Notes: generated from the letters alone by a model not told the origin. A DNA stretch of 64,000 bases from Mactromeris polynyma (GCA_032209605.1 JASFXZ010000020.1:2673501-2737500), one strand, 5' to 3'. Positions 13,001 through 28,000 are shown, numbered from the stretch's first letter. Numbers and translations are program-made.

Positions 13001-16000
13001 ATTTTCAAGTCCATTTTTTGCTGTTTTGCACTTTATTCCCCCTCAATATTAAGTCACCACCTCAATAAGAAGACCAGATTTTAAGGGTCCCAAGTGTGGT
13101 TGCATTATTGAGGTTTTAATGTAGTCATTGAAAATTAAAGGGCTAAACATGTATATTTACTATATTTACTATATCACGTAAGTTCTTCATTTTGTTTAAA
13201 GTGTAAAAAAGCGTTTTTAGAGAAATCAAACTATGGTCCTAGTATTTATATTTAATAATTGATTAAGTTTAGGAAATTATGTTTGAGAATTCAAGTATAA
13301 TTATTTCTTTATAATGTCACTGTGCTGATGTGGACAATTTCTAGTTGCATCATTAATGGCATGAAGTATATGAATTGTTGGTCATATTATGCAATCTAGG
13401 GCTTATCTGAACTTTAGCTTATCTTAAGCTTATGTATGGCATATTTATGACTCTGCTTTGAAGTTGTGTTGAAAATGGTACAGGTTTTCATGAATTCAGT
13501 GCTTATATGCTCTTAAAAAGGATATCAGACTGTTTGTTTCAATTTTCTAATTTGGGTTATAAGTGTCTGTTAAAAACTTGTTGGTACAACATCCCCTATT
13601 TTGACAATTTACTGAGAAATATTCCCAATAGGACCACTCACTCCAGGGGACCTATTCCAAAAAAAACACTTTAATTAAAAAGCCCTATTTATTCAGCAAG
13701 TTTTCATACTAGTTTTCACGAGAGTCAGACACAAAAGATTCATGAGGGAACTAATGGTACCCCTAATTTGCAACGTCTCTCTGAAATACCCAATGTTTGA
13801 TTAAGGACTTGAATATTTAAGAGACCAAAAATTATGTTATGATATACTAATGTTTTTGTCTTCCCTGGGTTTTTTTTTGAAATAGTATAAATTTTTTTAC
13901 CAAAAGCTATGACAATGTCATTAAAAGGTCTCGTTTGACAAATTTTAGTATGACAGTTGTTTTCCTTTTGATTACTCGACCGCATTATACTATTTCTAAA
14001 AAAGTTTATCAACGTTTTAAATCAAGTAGGAACATAAATAGAGATGATATGATTTTGCATAATGGAGTATTCATTTAATAAATCGTAATCTGACAAGGTT
14101 GTAAGCCGGTCATTTATTGGATATAAGACGTGTTTGGGGATTGTAATAAATCCCTCTCTTCACCTCTTTTAAATGTTTTGGAAATTTAGGTTAAGTTAGT
14201 TTGCTATAAGATGTATGAAATGTTATGCTTGCCTATTTTGGATAGTTTAAAGCACCTCTAACACCTCTCCTGATTTGGCGATGTGATTAAATATCACTGT
14301 AAATATATATATTGTAATCGTAGCAGTATGTAAAAAGACAAAATCCAGAATTCGCTATAAGTGAGGTTTTACCAGGGGTACGAACACAATTTAATTTTAG
14401 ATCCATTGAAGTTCAGTCAGATGTAAAATCCTGTTTTGTTTCCATAATGATGGATAAAAATAAATTTTTGCTATTTGTAAATTTGGCATCACAGAATGAT
14501 GCTGATACCAAAGCAAGGAACCTTGCAAAAATCTTGTACTGTGAACTTGTACAATTGATGTGTCAATGTTGAGATTTCCATTGCCCAGTTACTTGTTTGA
14601 AGAGATATATATCAGAATTGGTGATTATTTGCTTGTGTCTTATACATTGTGTTTGATAGCAAATTTAATAAAAAAAGGTTCATATAATCCAACCATACTA
14701 TCAGTTGAATATTACCTTGAGTATGAATTCAAAGCTATCTGCTAATCAAAACTGTGATAACAATGTGGTGAAATGTAATGATGCAGGGATTTCCCTGATG
14801 CAGATAGATCGAGTCCCTGACTCCATTTTCTTTACAGGGACTAGCATTTTCCACTTACTGTTTATCCCTGGAACCCCTAAAATAAACTTTTGTGAACTTC
14901 ATGCACTGCATATCTGGGACACTACAAATTTACTAAGGACCCCCAATTTGTCAAACACGATGGTCCAAGGACCCCTAGCTGAAAAATCTTAGGGAAAACC
15001 CTGACGATGTACCTTGGGCAGCTGATATACAGTATTGTTCAAAGATTGGGTTTACTGGGCATTAACTGGCTTATTGACCGAATTCAACATTTTCATATCA
15101 GTGTAAAACTGGCTTTGACATTTATATAGTACAGGTGTGCTTGGTGTTAGATTTTATACCACTAATATATTATTCTATGTAAAGTGATGACAGGAACAAG
15201 TTAACTCGGAGTAAAAGTGACATGAATATGAATCTGTGATAGAATTTTTGTGTTACATGGAATTATTACCCCAAATTTGGTAAAAGTGTGTTTACGGATG
15301 TATTTTGTGGAATTTGAGGGAAATTAAAGTGCCTGGTGTCTTAGATGGATCAGGTCACTGCAAAGTGTGCTAGAGGTTTAAATGTTGAATTCTGATTGAA
15401 CCTGGCTTCAGTTCTTTTTATTTTTGTCTACAATATTTGTTAGGGAAAAGAATGTTTGTTGGCTTATCAGTTGCAGCTTGTACATAAGTGTTTTCTGACT
15501 AGAGTTTCATGTTTTAGATTAATGAGATTAGTATAAAAGTGCTAATCAAATGTATGGTAGAGGTTTTTTCTGATGCTGTATGGCAGAGATTGTTTTGCAA
15601 TGTGGCAGGGTTGAGTTGTGTGACGCTTTTGCAAGGTTTTTATTTGTTTTATGCTCGTTACAAGTTTACTAGCGGAGAAAAAATGTTATCAATGTCGTAA
15701 AAACTCGATCAGGCTGTGAGGCGTTTATACTCGTAACTAAAATGAAAATTAAAACCATAAAGATTTCGCTGCATTATTATGGTTATATAGTGATAATTTT
15801 TGGAGGTTGCTAAGTAACAATTTAGTAATTTGTATTACTTTTTGTTGAATTTCTTTGGATACTCAGATTTGTTATTTAAATTCGGTGATTATCATTAAGA
15901 ATATTTGAATTTTTATGATATGAAATTCCAGCTGGTTACAATTTAGGATGAAAGGTCGTGTTGAAATAAAATTGTTTTGGAACTCACAGTGTGGTCTTGT

Positions 16001-19000
16001 TGAGCAGACGAAATGTGAGTCTGTAATTCTGGAAATTTACAATTCATTGAAATTTAATTGTTTTCACTGTATGGGACTGTCAGTATATAGGGGAAGACAA
16101 TTCTGTGGTCAAGTTTCCATGTTGTAAATACATGTTCTGCAATGCAGATGTTAGACAGAGATTCATGACCAATCTTAGGTATGTGGACAGTATCAGGCCA
16201 AGGATCAATGATTCATGAATTTTGCTATTTGTTTTTGGTATGAGATCTTTTCTTCTTACTTATGCTAGGAAATAAAAAAAATGTACAATTTGAAACTGAA
16301 AGTCGGTCAAGTGGTTGGTTTGGTTATTCTTCAGTTTTTTTTCTGTCTTGCTTGTTTCTATAATTTACTTGAACATTGGTTTGTTAGGAGATCAGGTTGT
16401 CGACAAGGTTTAAGACTTTTGTCGACGGCAGGTAATGCATTTCTCGATTTTACTGTTGACAGCTTTCTCAATTATATGATTAAGTTGGTTAAGATACTTA
16501 GCTGGTCATTGTCAGTTCACGGCAGGTGAGATACATTGTAGCGTAATTGGATTAGCCCATACCTGAATGGTTGGTTAGGTCGGGATTATATTGCTGTGAA
16601 TTTATTGGCTGGTTTTCTGTTTTGAAAGTTTAATTTTTTGGCTTTGTAAAATAATTTAGTCAGTAATTACAAATTTGTTGCAGCGACTCTGTTGAATTTA
16701 AAACACTTTAATCTTATACAAAACAAAACTATACATTATTTTTAGTGATTATTATGTAAGGCAGTGATCTGATAGTCATCGTAAATTTACAGTGTCCAAC
16801 TACGTTTTTCACACATTTGCTTAAATCTGCTATAAATTTGTAGATTATTGTTGTAAAAATGATCCATTCTATCTTTGTTATGGCCAATATTTTTGGATTA
16901 TAAGCATTTATGATATAAGTTCTTTTATTTAGTAATCATATTACAGCATACATTCTGCAACATTGTTTTATCAGTTCTTTAAAAGCAACCCTATTGAATT
17001 ATCTCTATCTAAATTATAATTTATTTTATAAAGCAAAATTAATGGAGTTTATATTGAGCCATTCCTTTATTTTTGAAATTTATTATTGAACTTGGATGGG
17101 TTCGAACCCACGACCCCTAAGACGTCAGGTCCTTTGCTTATTTGACAGCTGCAGCTGTCCCAGGCAGTTGTATACAGTGGCATGTCTGTCTGTGAGATAT
17201 TTAAATAGGTAAAATTATCACAAGACATCTCCATATAGTTTGTATGTTCAACCATTGAGTGTTCAGGACAAGACCTTAGTGTAGATTGATCAACATTTGT
17301 CCATCATCTATACATTGTAGTCATTATTTTCGTGAATTTTCACCAAACTTGGTCTGTAGCATCCTTGCATCATCTTCTCACAAGTTTGGTCAAATAGTTC
17401 CACTCAAGTTGCACATAAGAGTCGCTGGTGCTGATTATGAAAAATCTTCAAATATGTATATCTTCATGAAATTATTTAGGTTCAGCCTCACCGTGAGCGA
17501 CATAGCACCCCATGACAGCTCCATCTCTCAATGTTCAACTTGCATCAAACTATTAAGCATGCCAGATTGTGTAACTGTCTGTATCTTACTGCCAGTATGA
17601 ACATGTTTTATTTAGAAACTCGATACCTTATGTATGATACTATTGAAGGCAAGTACTTGACAATTCAGTGCATGAATTTTAATCACAGCAAGACACTAAA
17701 TGATTGAATACCTGTGATTATACTGTATTTAAGTATGACAGCCTGATATACATATATAATAAATGTGATACATACCTACCATAGTGAAAAGGCCAGACAT
17801 ATATATTGTAAGTTTCCCATTGAGGTCTGCTTGATTAGCTCCAGCAGTAGAGCTCTTGCCTACCAATATGGAGGTTGTACATTCAAACTAGGGTCTCACG
17901 CAGTGTCGGGCCTCCTTACCTAAATTTTTGGAATTCCTTTAAAACTTTCTTTATTTTTTCTGAAAAACCTATAAACACCTGTAATTCACTCTCTGAGGAA
18001 CCTATAAACACCTGTAATTCACTCTCTGAGGAACCTATAAACACCTGTAATTCACTCTCTGAGGAACCTATAAACACCTGTAATTCACACTCTGAGGAAC
18101 CTATAAACACCTGTAATTCACTCTCTGAAGAACATATAAACACCTGTAATTCACTCTCTCAGGAACCTATAAACACCTGTAATTCACTCTCTGAGGAACC
18201 TATAAACACCTGTAATTCACTCTGAGGAACATATAAACACCCGTAATTCACTCTCTGAGGAACCTATTAACACCTGTAATTCACTCTTTGAGGAACCTAT
18301 AAACACCTGTAATTCACACTCTGAGGAACCTATAAACACCTGTAATTCACTCTCTGAGGAACCATAAACACCTGTAATTCACACTCTGAGGAACCTATAA
18401 ACACCTGTAATTCACTCTCTGAAGAACCTATAAACACCTGTAATTCACTCTTTGAGGAACCTATAAACACCTGTAATTCACTCTTTGAGGAACCTATAAA
18501 CACCTGTAATTCACTCTCTGAGGAACCTATAAACACCTGTAATTCACTCTCTGAAGAACCTATAAACACCTGTAATTCACTCTTTGAGGAACCTATAAAC
18601 ACCTGTAATTCACTCTCTGATGAACCTATAAACACCTGTAATTCACTCTCTGAGGAACCTATAAACACCTGTAATTCACTCTCTGAAAACCTATAAACAC
18701 CTGTAATTCACTCTCTGAGGAACCTATAAACACTTGTAATTCACTCTCTGAGGAACCTATAAACACCTGTAATTCACTCTGAGGAACCTATAAACACCTG
18801 TAATTCACTCTCTGAAAACCTATAAACACCTGTAATTCACTCTCTGAGGAACCTATAAACACTTGTAATTCACTCTCTGAGGAACCTATAAACACCTGTA
18901 ATTCACTCTGAGGAACCTATAAACACCTGTAATTCACTCTCTGAAAACCTATAAACACCTGTAATTCACTCTCTGAGGAACCTATAAACACCTGTAATTC

Positions 19001-22000
19001 ACTCTCTGAGGAACCTATAAACACCTGTTATTCACTCTCTGAAAACCTATAAACACCTGTAATTCACTCTCTGAAGAACCTATAAACACCTGTAATTCAC
19101 TCTCTGAGGAACCTATAAACACCTGTAATTCACTCTCTGAGGAACCTTTAAACACCTGTAATTCACTCTCTGAGGAACATATAAACACCTGTAATTCACT
19201 CTTTGAGGAACCTATAAACACCTGTAATTCACTCTGAGGAACCTATAAACACCTGTAATTCACTCTCTGAGGAACCATAAACACCTGTAATTCACACTCT
19301 GAGGAACCTATAAACACCTGTAATTCACTCTCTGAAGAACCTATAAACACCTGTAATTCACTCTTTGAGGAACCTATAAACACCTGTAATTCACTCTTTG
19401 AGGAACCTATAAACACCTGTAATTCACTCTCTGAGGAACCTATAAACACCTGTAATTCACTCTCTGAAGAACCTATAAACACCTGTAATTCACTCTTTGA
19501 GGAACCTATAAACACCTGTAATTCACTCTCTGAGGAACCTATAAACACCTGTAATTCACTCTCTGAGGAACCTATAAACACCTGTAATTCACTCTCTGAA
19601 AACCTATAAACACCTGTAATTCACTCTCTGAGGAACCTATAAACACCTGTAATTCACTCTCTGAGGAACCTATAAACACCTGTAATTCACTCTGAGGAAC
19701 CTATAAACACCTGTAATTCACTCTCTGAGGAACCTATAAACACCTGTAATTCACTCTCTGAGGAACCTATAAACACCTGTAATTCACTCTCTGAAAACCT
19801 ATAAACACCTGTAATTCACTCTCTGAGGAACCTATAAACACCTGTAATTCACTCTCTGAGGAACCTATAAACACCTGTAATTCACACTCTGAGGAACCTA
19901 TAAACACCTGTAATTCACTCTCTGAAGAACATATAAACACCTGTAATTCACTCTCTCAGGAACCTATAAACACCTGTAATTCACTCTCTGAGGAACCTAT
20001 AAACACCTGTAATTCACTCTGAGGAACATATAAACACCCGTAATTCACTCTCTGAGGAACCTATTAACACCTGTAATTCACTCTTTGAGGAACCTATAAA
20101 CACCTGTAATTCACTCTGAGGAACCTATAAACACCTGTAATTCACTCTCTGAGGAACCTATAAACACCTGTAATTCACTCTGAGGAACATATAAACACCC
20201 GTAATTCACTCTGAGGAACCTATAAACACCTGTAATTCACTCTTTGAGGAACCTATAAACACCTGTAATTCACTCTCTGAGGAACATATAAACACCTGTA
20301 ATTCACTCTCTGAGGAACATATAAACACCTTTAATCACTCTCTGAGGAACATATAAACTCCTGTTATTCACTCTCTGAGGAACATATAAACACCTGTAAT
20401 TCACTCTCTAGACTTTTAGATTTTTCACTCTGTTTGTGGCATCTATTAGGAGCAATGAATATTACATCTATATTGTACCAGTTACTCAATTGTGAAAACT
20501 GCAGCCTTATGATACGTAACTTGCATATATTATCTTGAGTATTTTGGAAAGCAGTTGTGATTGCCCTGGCAGGATCGTGTCGTCTTCGTGGCGGTGTACA
20601 CATTGCTGGCCCGTCTTGGCTGCTTCAATACATCTAACTAGGGGTCACAATTAGCCCTCATTTGCTCTTTATTTTAACAGAAATCACCCTAAAAAACTTT
20701 TATTTTGCTAAATTGCAACATTTCTAAAAATCATTCAGGCCAACTAAGAGGCATGCAGTGTGTTCTCTGTGGTAATTTGACTGAAGATAAATTGATAAAC
20801 CAAGTTAATTTAAGCTAAAGTCTAGGATGTACAATAATATTGTAACAAAAAATCTAATCATAAAATCTTCCTATATCCGTATATAGCCCTTCTTCAAACT
20901 GTGCCTTTAATGCGTAAATGAGTTGATGTATAATTTAATGTTTTTTGTCGTTTTGATTGAGATCACATGCAGGTATTTACTTTAATTTGCATTTTTGCAT
21001 TTATCCATTTACTGTTTTCAACTTCAGTGTATACACAATACAAACTATGGCCCTAGCTGTCTCTTGATTTCATCACATTGATGTAAAAACTAAGATGAAA
21101 AGTAGAAAACATTTTGAAGATTGGTTCTTGTGTTGTGTTGAAGTTGTACGCTGTTTTATGTTTGAAGTATTTCATGTACAGTGGTCAGTAATGACTTAAC
21201 TAGTGTTCCAGGGTTACCAACCAGTAACCTGTACTTAGAACTGCAAGTAGTTGACAACTTTCCTACATGATTCAGAGGTGGAGGACCACTTACTTTGTTA
21301 TGCCCCCTTTCAAAGAAAAGAGGGCATATTGGTTTGCACATGTCGGTCGGTCCGTCGTAACCTTTTGTTTCTGATCAATAAATCAAGAACCCCTTATCCC
21401 ATCATCCTCAAACGTGGTCCACACATTCATCTTGGGTAGCAGAGGAACCCTATTGATTTTGGAGTCACAGGGTCAAAGGTCAAGGTCACAGGGGGCATAA
21501 TGTTTTACAAACATCTCTTGTTTTAACTTCAGTCAAATTTATGGAGAACATGCACCTAACTCCCGTGTTTGAAACTATGATAAAGGTATTTGTTGTGATT
21601 AAAGCAGTTATATCTTACTGGAATCTGAAGCCAAATTTCTGGGAAAAGTGAAAGTTCTCATGGGTGTTTGACACATCTCAAAGGGGGAGGGGGTAATGGT
21701 GGTGACAGTGGCTAGGTTTCAAACCTTGTCAAGTTGACATTCTTTGTAACTTGGCGGATAGATCATCTTATGTTCTATCTTGATTCAAGCAAGTCAACCT
21801 TTTTAACATTTATGATGTAGAATCTTGATTTGTTTCATTGCTCACAGGATGTGGGATAAATGCGCAGTGAAAATATAAAATGCGGCTGTTTATAATTGCT
21901 TGTATATCAGTCCATTGTACAATGTGGTTATCATATTGCGTAGAATATCGGCTTACATTATACCCTAAATAAGATATAACATTACCATATACAAGTATCA

Positions 22001-25000
22001 TTATCTCATATAGTGTAACGTAAAACTGATAAATGAAATTTTAAATCAATGACAGTTAGCGACTATGGTCGTATTTATCAGAATAGATTGTATCTTTCTG
22101 TTAAAGCTGTGAACGAATTTCATTCTCGGTGTTTTTCAACACAATCCATTTGTTACATGTTTACTGTAGAAATTAATGATATGTAATAAGTTATATAAAC
22201 AGCACATTTCACAGTAATTTTGTTCAAACATAAGTTGTCTCCCTTTTATTAATTAAAGTTAGATAGTTTTTGTTCCATCAAAATATGCCAAGTAATAATA
22301 TTGAGATAATTACATTGTAATGCCTTCATACAGACGGTCTCCAAAAAAACACTGCTTTATAACTTCTCTTTAAAGTTCCCTGCAGCTGCAAAACAGAGTC
22401 CAAAACAGGTTGTTCCTATGCTGGAACTAAATCCATGCGTAGGTCAGGATATAAACTACCCGTATCAAACTCATGTGTTTGTGGGAAACATATGTAAGCA
22501 AAATGACAATGCAGTGTTTTAGATTACATCTGTCTAAATACATTGACCACAATTTTTTTCTCATATTTATGACAATGCCTGTTTTGACATAAATCAAGAG
22601 TGTGTACCTTCAAGTGGTGGGAGACATCGCACTTTATCAGTGATCACACAGTCTGGTTAGCTCGGTCCGTAGAGCAATTTCCAATCTGGAGGTCAATGGT
22701 TCGAACCCGAGTTGTAAGGTACGAATGTCTGCTTAACAATTTAACTGAAAATGTCGCAAATAATCCCAGACCTCTGATTTCTGCGGGGAAGTTGTCAGTA
22801 GCTTGTGGAAGTACAGGCGTAGTGTTGGTTGGTAACCCAGGAACAGTGGATAGGTCAACTGACCACCGTACCGAACTGGAATACAGTAAAACCTGTCTTA
22901 AAGACCATCTGATTTACAACACCATATCAGGTCTTAATCAGGGGTGTCAATAAGAGTTGGGAACCGGTTAAATTATCCAGTAACTTGAACATCATCACCT
23001 GGCTACTTTTCTTGTATGAATGATTATAATTAAGGGATTACCCCCCAGACCCCTAGCCTACTATTGCTGATTTCCTTGCTACTTCAGTGACACCCCTATT
23101 TACTTTTTCCATCATATTTCAACTTAGTAATCTGACCACCTTACAATGAAGACCATCTTTTTTCGGAACCAACGACGGTCAGATGCTTGAGATTTCACTG
23201 CACTGTTGTGGTGCACGTGTACAACTTCACCTCAACACAATTTATCAATGATCATGATGAAATGAAGCTTTTGATATTTTTGTCACGGGAGTGTGGACTT
23301 TAATATGTATCTGTTACCTCAAGTGTAAAATTAATTGACACTTGTTGCGTGTATAAATGTGTCCTGAGTGATAAAATATCATATAATGATGACTGATAAG
23401 ACTTGTGAAATGAGTTGTAAACTTAGATTTATATAATAACCTTGCATATCTTTACACCGAATCAACTTTTTCATTGAACAGGTTCGCTGTATAATTATAT
23501 AGCTATATATTTTCTGCAATATTGATGCATAAGTGTGAATTTCTTGTCAACATGCCCTGTATATAATTGGCCTATGAAGGTTAATAATAGACACAAAATA
23601 GTTATAGCAACACCAATGTGGAAATACTGTCTCAGTGAAGTTACATAAACAGAGTTTTCGTTAGGATTTTCAGCTAGGGGTCCTTGGACCCTTGTGTTTG
23701 ACAAATTGGGGGTCCTTAGTAAATGTATAGAGTCCCAGATATGCAGTTTATACTTGACAAAGGTTTATTTTAGGGGTCCCAGGGATGCACTGTAACTGGA
23801 AAATGGGAGTCCCTAGAAAGAAAAGGGAGTCAGGGACTCAAGATTTCTGCGTCAGGGAAATCCCTGCCTAAAATTTTTGTTTAACTACTTAAATATGTAC
23901 TAATATGTGTTTAGCAGGGCTAAGTCAGCCATTGGCCAGAAAAGAATCTGCAACCAATGTTTTTTTATTGTTTAAAGTAACATGCAACAACATTCTGCTT
24001 GTTACAAAGATCCAGCTTTCCACCAAGTTATGTATCAGTTGGCTGCTAGATAATGTCCATTCAATTTGGTATAATGTGCAAGCAAGTTGTTACTATCTGA
24101 TAGTAATTTTGTTGACATTCTTCACTAAGTAAACATTTTGTTTACAAAGTCCTATAACTATATATTTAACAACAAAGTGAGATTATTTGAAGTACTGGTC
24201 ATTTATCCTGGAATAACATAAGGAACGATGATTGCTTCCCAAACAATAAACACTTATTTTAAAGCTAATTGGTTGCAAACAATCATCGTTCATATAAGAA
24301 TTGAACTTAAGACACAATATACTCAATAGATATTTATTTATATTTTATAATATGTTTGGCAGTATATGGGCGCGACCGAATGTTCAAAGTATAACAAATT
24401 GGGCTAATGCAAATACGTATGAGCTGCCGGTCAATAAGAATAATGAGATAGCTCCAAAAAATTTAAATCATTCAAATAGTAATAGCCAACAATATACGAT
24501 TTCTAATTTCAGATTTAACAATTTTCCGAGAGGGCTAAATAATTCAAATAAGCCGCCAAGTGGGCCGGCTGAGCCGCCAAATGGGCAGGCCCGGAGCCCA
24601 TAAATTCTCGGTACCTAATAGATAATTTTTTAATTTTCCGAGAGGGCTAAATAATTCAAATAAGCCGCCAAGTGGGCCGGCTGAGCCGCCAACTGGGCAG
24701 GCCCGGAGCCCATAAATTCTCGGTACATATTTTTTCCAAGTTTCGAGTGGGCTTAAATATAAGAGTGAGCCGCCAACCAAAATAGGTTTGAAATGGGCAG
24801 GCCCCAGAGCCCTAAATACTCGTATAAATCTGAGTTAAACTTTCCGAGAGGGCTAAAATATATAAGAGTGAGCTGCCAACCAAAATAGGTTTGAAATGGG
24901 CAAGCCCCGGAGCCCATAAATTCTCGGTACATATCTTTTTTCAAAAATTCGAGTGGGCTTAAATATAAGAGTGAGCCGCCAACCAAAATAGGTTTTAAAT

Positions 25001-28000
25001 GGGCAGGCCCCAGAGCCCTAAATACTCGTATATATCGTATTTCAATTTGAAGTAAGCTATTACAAGATTGAGCTACAGACCAAATTGGTATAAATTGGCT
25101 AGCTCCCGAAGTAAATATTCAATAAAAGCATTAGCCCCAAGTGTTCATATGAATAAATAAGTAAAAGGACCCTGGGTGAAAACAGAGGTCCTTAAATGCA
25201 ACTAACTATTAACATAATGAACAATAATTTTATAATATGAGCAGATCTCCAAGTATAACGTTTTTGAGAATCGCTGTATGTTCAGTCTTCAGTCGCACCA
25301 ATCTTGTCGTTGAGGTTTACATTCGTACCAATATACACATATACATTTTCTTTACCAACGTCCAATCACATTATTGTATCAACTCATCGTTCATGGGCTA
25401 AACAATTCAATAACTGAAATATATAATAATCACATTACATACATGTTCTAAACAGGTATTCAATATATATAGAAACGTTAAATGAAGGGAGGGTGGGTGG
25501 TAAATAATTGATAAAACAAAATCAATTCACAAGTTAAATTTCAACCAACCTTCAATGTCCAGTGTTATGACAAAAGTGAATACACGAGGTAAACTATTTT
25601 TCTACCCGTGCGAATTAATTACTACGCGCTTAGGTAAGAGCAAACTAAAATTGTCAAATAAATTGCGGCATAGAGCCGCTAAATCTATGTTACCCATGAT
25701 AACGTCGACTATAGGATAAACCATAGTCGTTATTATCCTGGAATAACATAAGGAACGATGATTGCTTCCCAAACAATAAACACTTATTTTAAAGCTAATT
25801 GGTTGCAAACAATCATCGTTCATATAAGAATTGAACTTAAGACACAATATACTCAATAGATATTTATTTATATTTTATAATATGTTTGGCAGTATATGGG
25901 CGCGACCGAATGTTCAAAGTATAACAAATTGGGCTAATGCAAATACGTATGAGCTGCCGGTCAATAAGAATAATGAGATAGCTCCAAAAAATTTAAATCA
26001 TTCAAATAGTAATAGCCAACAATATACGATTTCTAATTTCAGATTTAACAATTTTCCGAGAGGGCTAAATAATTCAAATAAGCCGCCAAGTGGGCCGGCT
26101 GAGCCGCCAAATGGGCAGGCCCGGAGCCCATAAATTCTCGGTACCTAATAGATAATTTTTTAATTTTCCGAGAGGGCTAAATAATTCAAATAAGCCGCCA
26201 AGTGGGCCGGCTGAGCCGCCAACTGGGCAGGCCCGGAGCCCATAAATTCTCGGTACATATTTTTTCCAAGTTTCGAGTGGGCTTAAATATAAGAGTGAGC
26301 CGCCAACCAAAATAGGTTTGAAATGGGCAGGCCCCAGAGCCCTAAATACTCGTATAAATCTGAGTTAAACTTTCCGAGAGGGCTAAAATATATAAGAGTG
26401 AGCTGCCAACCAAAATAGGTTTGAAATGGGCAAGCCCCGGAGCCCATAAATTCTCGGTACATATCTTTTTTCAAAAATTCGAGTGGGCTTAAATATAAGA
26501 GTGAGCCGCCAACCAAAATAGGTTTTAAATGGGCAGGCCCCAGAGCCCTAAATACTCGTATATATCGTATTTCAATTTGAAGTAAGCTATTACAAGATTG
26601 AGCTACAGACCAAATTGGTATAAATTGGCTAGCTCCCGAAGTAAATATTCAATAAAAGCATTAGCCCCAAGTGTTCATATGAATAAATAAGTAAAGGACC
26701 CTGGGTGAAAACAGAGGTCCTTAAATGCAACTAACTATTAACATAATGAACAATAATTTTATAATATGAGCAGATCTCCAAGTATAACGTTTTTGAGAAT
26801 CGCTGTATGCCACATTGGCAGTTGACACGCAATGAAAACGGCCAACCGCCAAAAATAGGGAAACAACCAATTGCACCTTTGCGGCGGAGAGTCTCATAAA
26901 CGTTTCTATCGACATTTATAAAGCTGTATAATTTGATAAAATCATTAAAGTAAAACATCGATCTAACCCATCCACTTGCCCACGTATTTTTTTTCCTTTA
27001 ATACACATTCGAATGCCTTCTTTTATTTGATTTATAAATATAACATTGCCTTCATCAGTTAAATGTACACCATCCGATGAGATATAATGAGGACCATCGT
27101 TGCACAGAGCCGGGTGTTTTAAGTATAAACCTCCCTTTTCAATGACTGCTTTACCAGCAAAACTGTTTATACGCTTTCTGCTATTTTCCATGGCATTTAA
27201 ATTAATCGAATAACGCCATACCCTTCTTGGCAATATTTCCGACCAAATAATTTTCACATTGGAAAACAACTCCAAAATTAAATCAAAAAGCATACAAATA
27301 ATTCGTCTTAAGGACTTCATTGGCACATTGCCTAAATCATTACCACCACAATGTAATATTAATATTGCCGGAGTGGGTCCTACGGCAAACAAGGTTCTTA
27401 TTTTCTGTCTAGCCTTTTCCAGGGTTAAACCACCATATCCCTGCCACCATATGTCTACATGTTGAATGCCAAGGTTAGGACAAGACTTTCTGGCTTCACA
27501 AAACGCCCTTTTTACTATTGATGAGCCTAGACACCACACTAAATGTTACAAAAAATATTACTATCTAAATCTTTTAAAAAATTACCTGTTTAAAAAACGG
27601 GTATAATACTGATATAAAGCTTATTAGTATTACCAACAATGCACGGTAACACTACCTATCAATTCCAAATTAAATTGTTACCCATATAATAAACAAACTC
27701 TTGGAATATATATACAACCTGATTAACTTGCTAATTTAGGCATGACATTACTTCCGGTACCTGAGTGTATATATATTTTATATGCATCAGACACCCATCT
27801 ACCAGCTAATTTAATGGTTTCCTCATCATACCCCATCTTAGCCGCCGTAGTAGCAGCACCTATTCTGAATGAGTGAGATTTATAATTTCCAAACTGTATA
27901 TTTGTCTTAACTACTGCTTTCTTTAATATTGCTGAAAATTGATATCTGGTCAACGGTTTACCATTGAAGTGACACAACAATGGTCCTCCAACTTTAGGTC

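Noticed and set aside
17875..18225. Open frame of 116 residues in the 33-bp satellite, with similar minus-strand frames at 18330 and 19243
   Set aside because: The frames follow only from a period divisible by three, exist on both strands and have no start context, domain or splice support.
17961..20409. CRISPR-like look of regular 33-bp repeats
   Set aside because: Units are head to tail with no unique spacers, and the window is animal DNA with introns.
24301..24603. 100-residue frame present twice (also 25831-26133)
   Set aside because: It lies in the non-coding B repeats, on the strand opposite to the element's genes, and is duplicated only because B is.
24526..25028. Hammerhead ribozyme in the B-repeat units
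   Set aside because: The conserved CUGANGA and GAAA cores were looked for on both strands and not found.
24203..26809. Reading B1 and B2 as long terminal repeats
   Set aside because: Both copies are at one end of the element, there are no TG..CA ends or primer site, and the enzyme is a tyrosine recombinase rather than a DDE integrase.
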